DNA of 8,399 nt from Oligoflexia bacterium (lineage in GTDB: Bacteria > Myxococcota_A > UBA796 > UBA2385): contig JAADHA010000325.1 in the NCBI GenBank assembly GCA_013152105.1, forward strand, positions 1 through 8,399, written 5' to 3'. Every line of letters starts with the position of its first letter. Positions within the stretch are counted from its first letter, which is position 1. This document shows positions 6,972-8,399 of this stretch, piece by piece. The translations under genes were made by a program, and so were the position numbers. Under the pieces are notes generated by a model. It worked only from the letters and a program-made list of their open reading frames with translations. It ran no database searches and was not told the DNA's origin.

Positions 6972-8399
6972 ATGAAACGACCACGATCCCACAGACGCTT
7001 GACAAGCCTGGGCCTGCTCGGGTCCTTGGCAGCCTGCACCGGCGTCGACCCTTCGCCGTCCAGCCACCTGCCCCCTCTGCCCGATCGGGCCGACGTGCCG
7101 GCGCTGGACAGCGTCAGCGCGGGCGAGTCCCGTCCCCAGCGCGAGTTGACCATCGCACTGACCGGCGATGTCCGCGGCGAGATCGAGCCATGCGGCTGCC
7201 CGACCCTGCCCTATGGCGGCTTCGAGCGCCGCGAGCACCTGCTGGCCCGCATGCCGCACACCGGTCCGATCTTCCAGCTCGACGCGGGCGAGTTGTTGAC
7301 AAAGGGCGTGTCCACCTGGCGCTTGGACCGTGACGGCCGAGCGCGGGTCGTGCTCCAGGCCAGCGCCTCGGTCGGCGTCGATGTCTGGGTGCCGGGTCCC
7401 AGCGACCTGCTGTCCTTGTCCGTGAAGGAATTGCAGGCGAGCACCGCCCCCCTGGCGCTGAGCGCGACCTGGACCGACCAGGACGGCGTCTTGCTCTTCC
7501 CGCCAGCCACCGTGCTGGAGCGCGACGGCCGCCGCCTGGGCGTGATCGGCCTCTCCGCGGCGGTCGAGGCCCCCGATCTGGCGGGCCTGGTCCAGACAAG
7601 AGACCCGGTCGAGGCCACCAGGGACGCCCTCGCCTCGCTCCCCGAGGACGTGGACCTGGTGGTGGTGCTGGGCTCGGTCAACGACGACCAGGCCGACCGA
7701 GTGGCGACCGAGGTCCCTGGCATCGCCGCCCTGCTGACCACCAGCGGTCGCAACTACGACGACGTCCGCGTGGTCAAGGGCGTGCCCATCTTCGAGTCCA
7801 CGGACCGCGGGCGCTTCATCCAAGCCCTGTCCACTCACCTGGGCAGCACCTCTGGCCAGCCCCTCGAGCTGCGACCGGACGCGAAAGACTGGCGTGCCCT
7901 GGTGACCCTGCGTGCCCAGGGTGCCTCCACCTCTTCCGCAAAGCAGGCAGACGCCCAGCTCAGCGCCTTGAGCGCGGGACGCAACCTGGCCTGGCTCGAG
8001 AGCCGCCCCTTGGCCGAGGACCTGGATGGACCCGCCCGCGTCACCCACATCCTGGGTCGCTTCAAGCAGCAGGTCCTCGATGACGCCAGCCAGCGTGCCG
8101 CCGCCGCGCGGCCACCCAGCACCCCGGGCTACGCCACCGCATCGGCCTGCACGACCTGCCACCTCGACGAGTTCGCCCGGTGGACCTTCACCGACCACGC
8201 CAAGGCCTGGCAGTCCCTGATCGTGCGCAAGGCCACCGGCAACGCCGAGTGCCTGCCCTGTCACACCACCGGTTTCGGTCAACCCGGCGGCCTGGGCGAG
8301 CTGACCACGCTGGCGCTGCGCGCCTTCAAGGACGTCCAGTGCGAGGCCTGCCACGGCCCCATGAAGCACCACCCCGACGACAAGACGGTGAAGTCCCAG
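6972..8399 (+). CDS. lipoprotein: degenerate UshA-like metallophosphatase fused to multihaem cytochrome c, C-terminus beyond window
   Basis: An envelope lipoprotein, probably in electron transfer. The start is ATG 6972 with AGGA 9 nt upstream (an ATG at 6966 is possible); 476 codons run off the window edge. Residues 1-22 form a lipoprotein signal (RRLTSLGLLGSLAAC, lipid on Cys22). About 57-300 resembles a 5'-nucleotidase-like metallophosphatase of the PCGC subgroup: LTGDVRGEIEPCGCP (63-77), YGGFERREHLL (81-91), LDAGELL (103-109), RLGVIGLS (188-195). Metal ligands look lost: DxH is D66-V-R68, GD is G106-E107, and the later His motifs read VVVLGSVND (230-238) and TTSGRNYDD (256-264). From ~386 a cytochrome c554-like domain follows, with haem motifs CTTCH (393), CLPCH (427) and CEACH (457) and conserved FARWTFTDHAKAW (401-413) and VQCEACHGP (455-463). 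His409 is a likely distal haem ligand. More haem motifs may lie past the edge. The substrate is unknown. Confidence 0.92.
   Translation, partial: MKRPRSHRRLTSLGLLGSLAACTGVDPSPSSHLPPLPDRADVPALDSVSAGESRPQRELTIALTGDVRGEIEPCGCPTLPYGGFERREHLLARMPHTGPIFQLDAGELLTKGVSTWRLDRDGRARVVLQASASVGVDVWVPGPSDLLSLSVKELQASTAPLALSATWTDQDGVLLFPPATVLERDGRRLGVIGLSAAVEAPDLAGLVQTRDPVEATRDALASLPEDVDLVVVLGSVNDDQADRVATEVPGIAALLTTSGRNYDDVRVVKGVPIFESTDRGRFIQALSTHLGSTSGQPLELRPDAKDWRALVTLRAQGASTSSAKQADAQLSALSAGRNLAWLESRPLAEDLDGPARVTHILGRFKQQVLDDASQRAAAARPPSTPGYATASACTTCHLDEFARWTFTDHAKAWQSLIVRKATGNAECLPCHTTGFGQPGGLGELTTLALRAFKDVQCEACHGPMKHHPDDKTVKSQ

Noticed and set aside
6967..6972. Perfect TTGACA on the minus strand as a protease promoter -35
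   Set aside because: The expected -10 position about 17 nt downstream reads ACCTTG, with no TATAAT-like sequence nearby.
6905..7153. N-terminal extension of the protease frame to 7153
   Set aside because: It would overlap the start of the divergent lipoprotein gene and bury the signal peptide, and the ATG at 6904 has its own Shine-Dalgarno.
4286..7333. 1015-codon open frame on the plus strand, opposite the protease
   Set aside because: It lacks domain-like composition and is rich in Val/Gly/His/Arg as expected for an antisense frame of a GC-rich gene. The minus frame has a signal peptide, HExxH site and sorting tail, and the plus frame also runs across the start of the well-supported cytochrome gene.
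6969..8372. 467-codon open frame on the minus strand, opposite the cytochrome gene
   Set aside because: The plus frame carries a lipobox, PCGC and three CxxCH motifs. The minus frame is Gly/Gln/Ala-rich without motifs, a typical GC-driven shadow.

Overview
This is a GC-rich bacterial window (8.4 kb). The best taxonomic marker is the C-terminus of the large secreted metalloprotease at 3959-6904 (-). It has a Gly/Ser/Asp-rich linker, a Cys-Gly-Cys motif, one hydrophobic helix and an Arg4 cluster, which is the MYXO-CTERM sorting signal of Myxococcota (former Deltaproteobacteria). A metallophosphatase-like/multihaem cytochrome lipoprotein and a pair of myxobacteria-like hypothetical proteins point the same way. 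I cannot name a genus.

Layout, left to right. (1) 1-975, minus strand: two abutting genes with no spacer. The upstream one encodes 230 aa. The downstream one starts with GTG directly after its stop and runs off the left edge. Both look like conserved proteins of unknown function. (2) 976-1279: a 304-bp divergent intergenic region with two related palindromes and a plausible sigma-70-type promoter before groES. I see no CIRCE operator. (3) 1280-3236, plus strand: the groES-groEL chaperonin operon. GroEL has its catalytic residues but lacks the usual Gly-Gly-Met tail and ends in a short acidic tail. (4) 3237-3326: a convergent intergenic region with a strong GC hairpin whose left arm is tandemly duplicated. 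It probably serves as a shared bidirectional terminator. (5) 3327-6904, minus strand: a two-gene unit. A 981-aa HExxH zinc metalloprotease of the fungalysin (M36-like) type is followed, through a 4-bp GTGA overlap, by a 211-aa exported TPR protein. (6) 6905-6971: a 67-bp divergent intergenic gap. (7) 6972-8399, plus strand, open at the right edge: a lipoprotein with a UshA-like metallophosphatase domain that has lost its recognisable metal-ligand motifs, fused to a c-type multihaem cytochrome domain (three CxxCH motifs seen so far).

GroES and GroEL form the cytosolic protein-folding machine. The protease, TPR protein and cytochrome lipoprotein are all predicted to be exported, so the right half of the window is devoted to the cell envelope or surface. 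I see no tRNA, rRNA, CRISPR array, insertion sequence or integrase, and no strong sign of recent transfer. The very long open frames opposite the protease and cytochrome genes are most likely GC-rich shadows.
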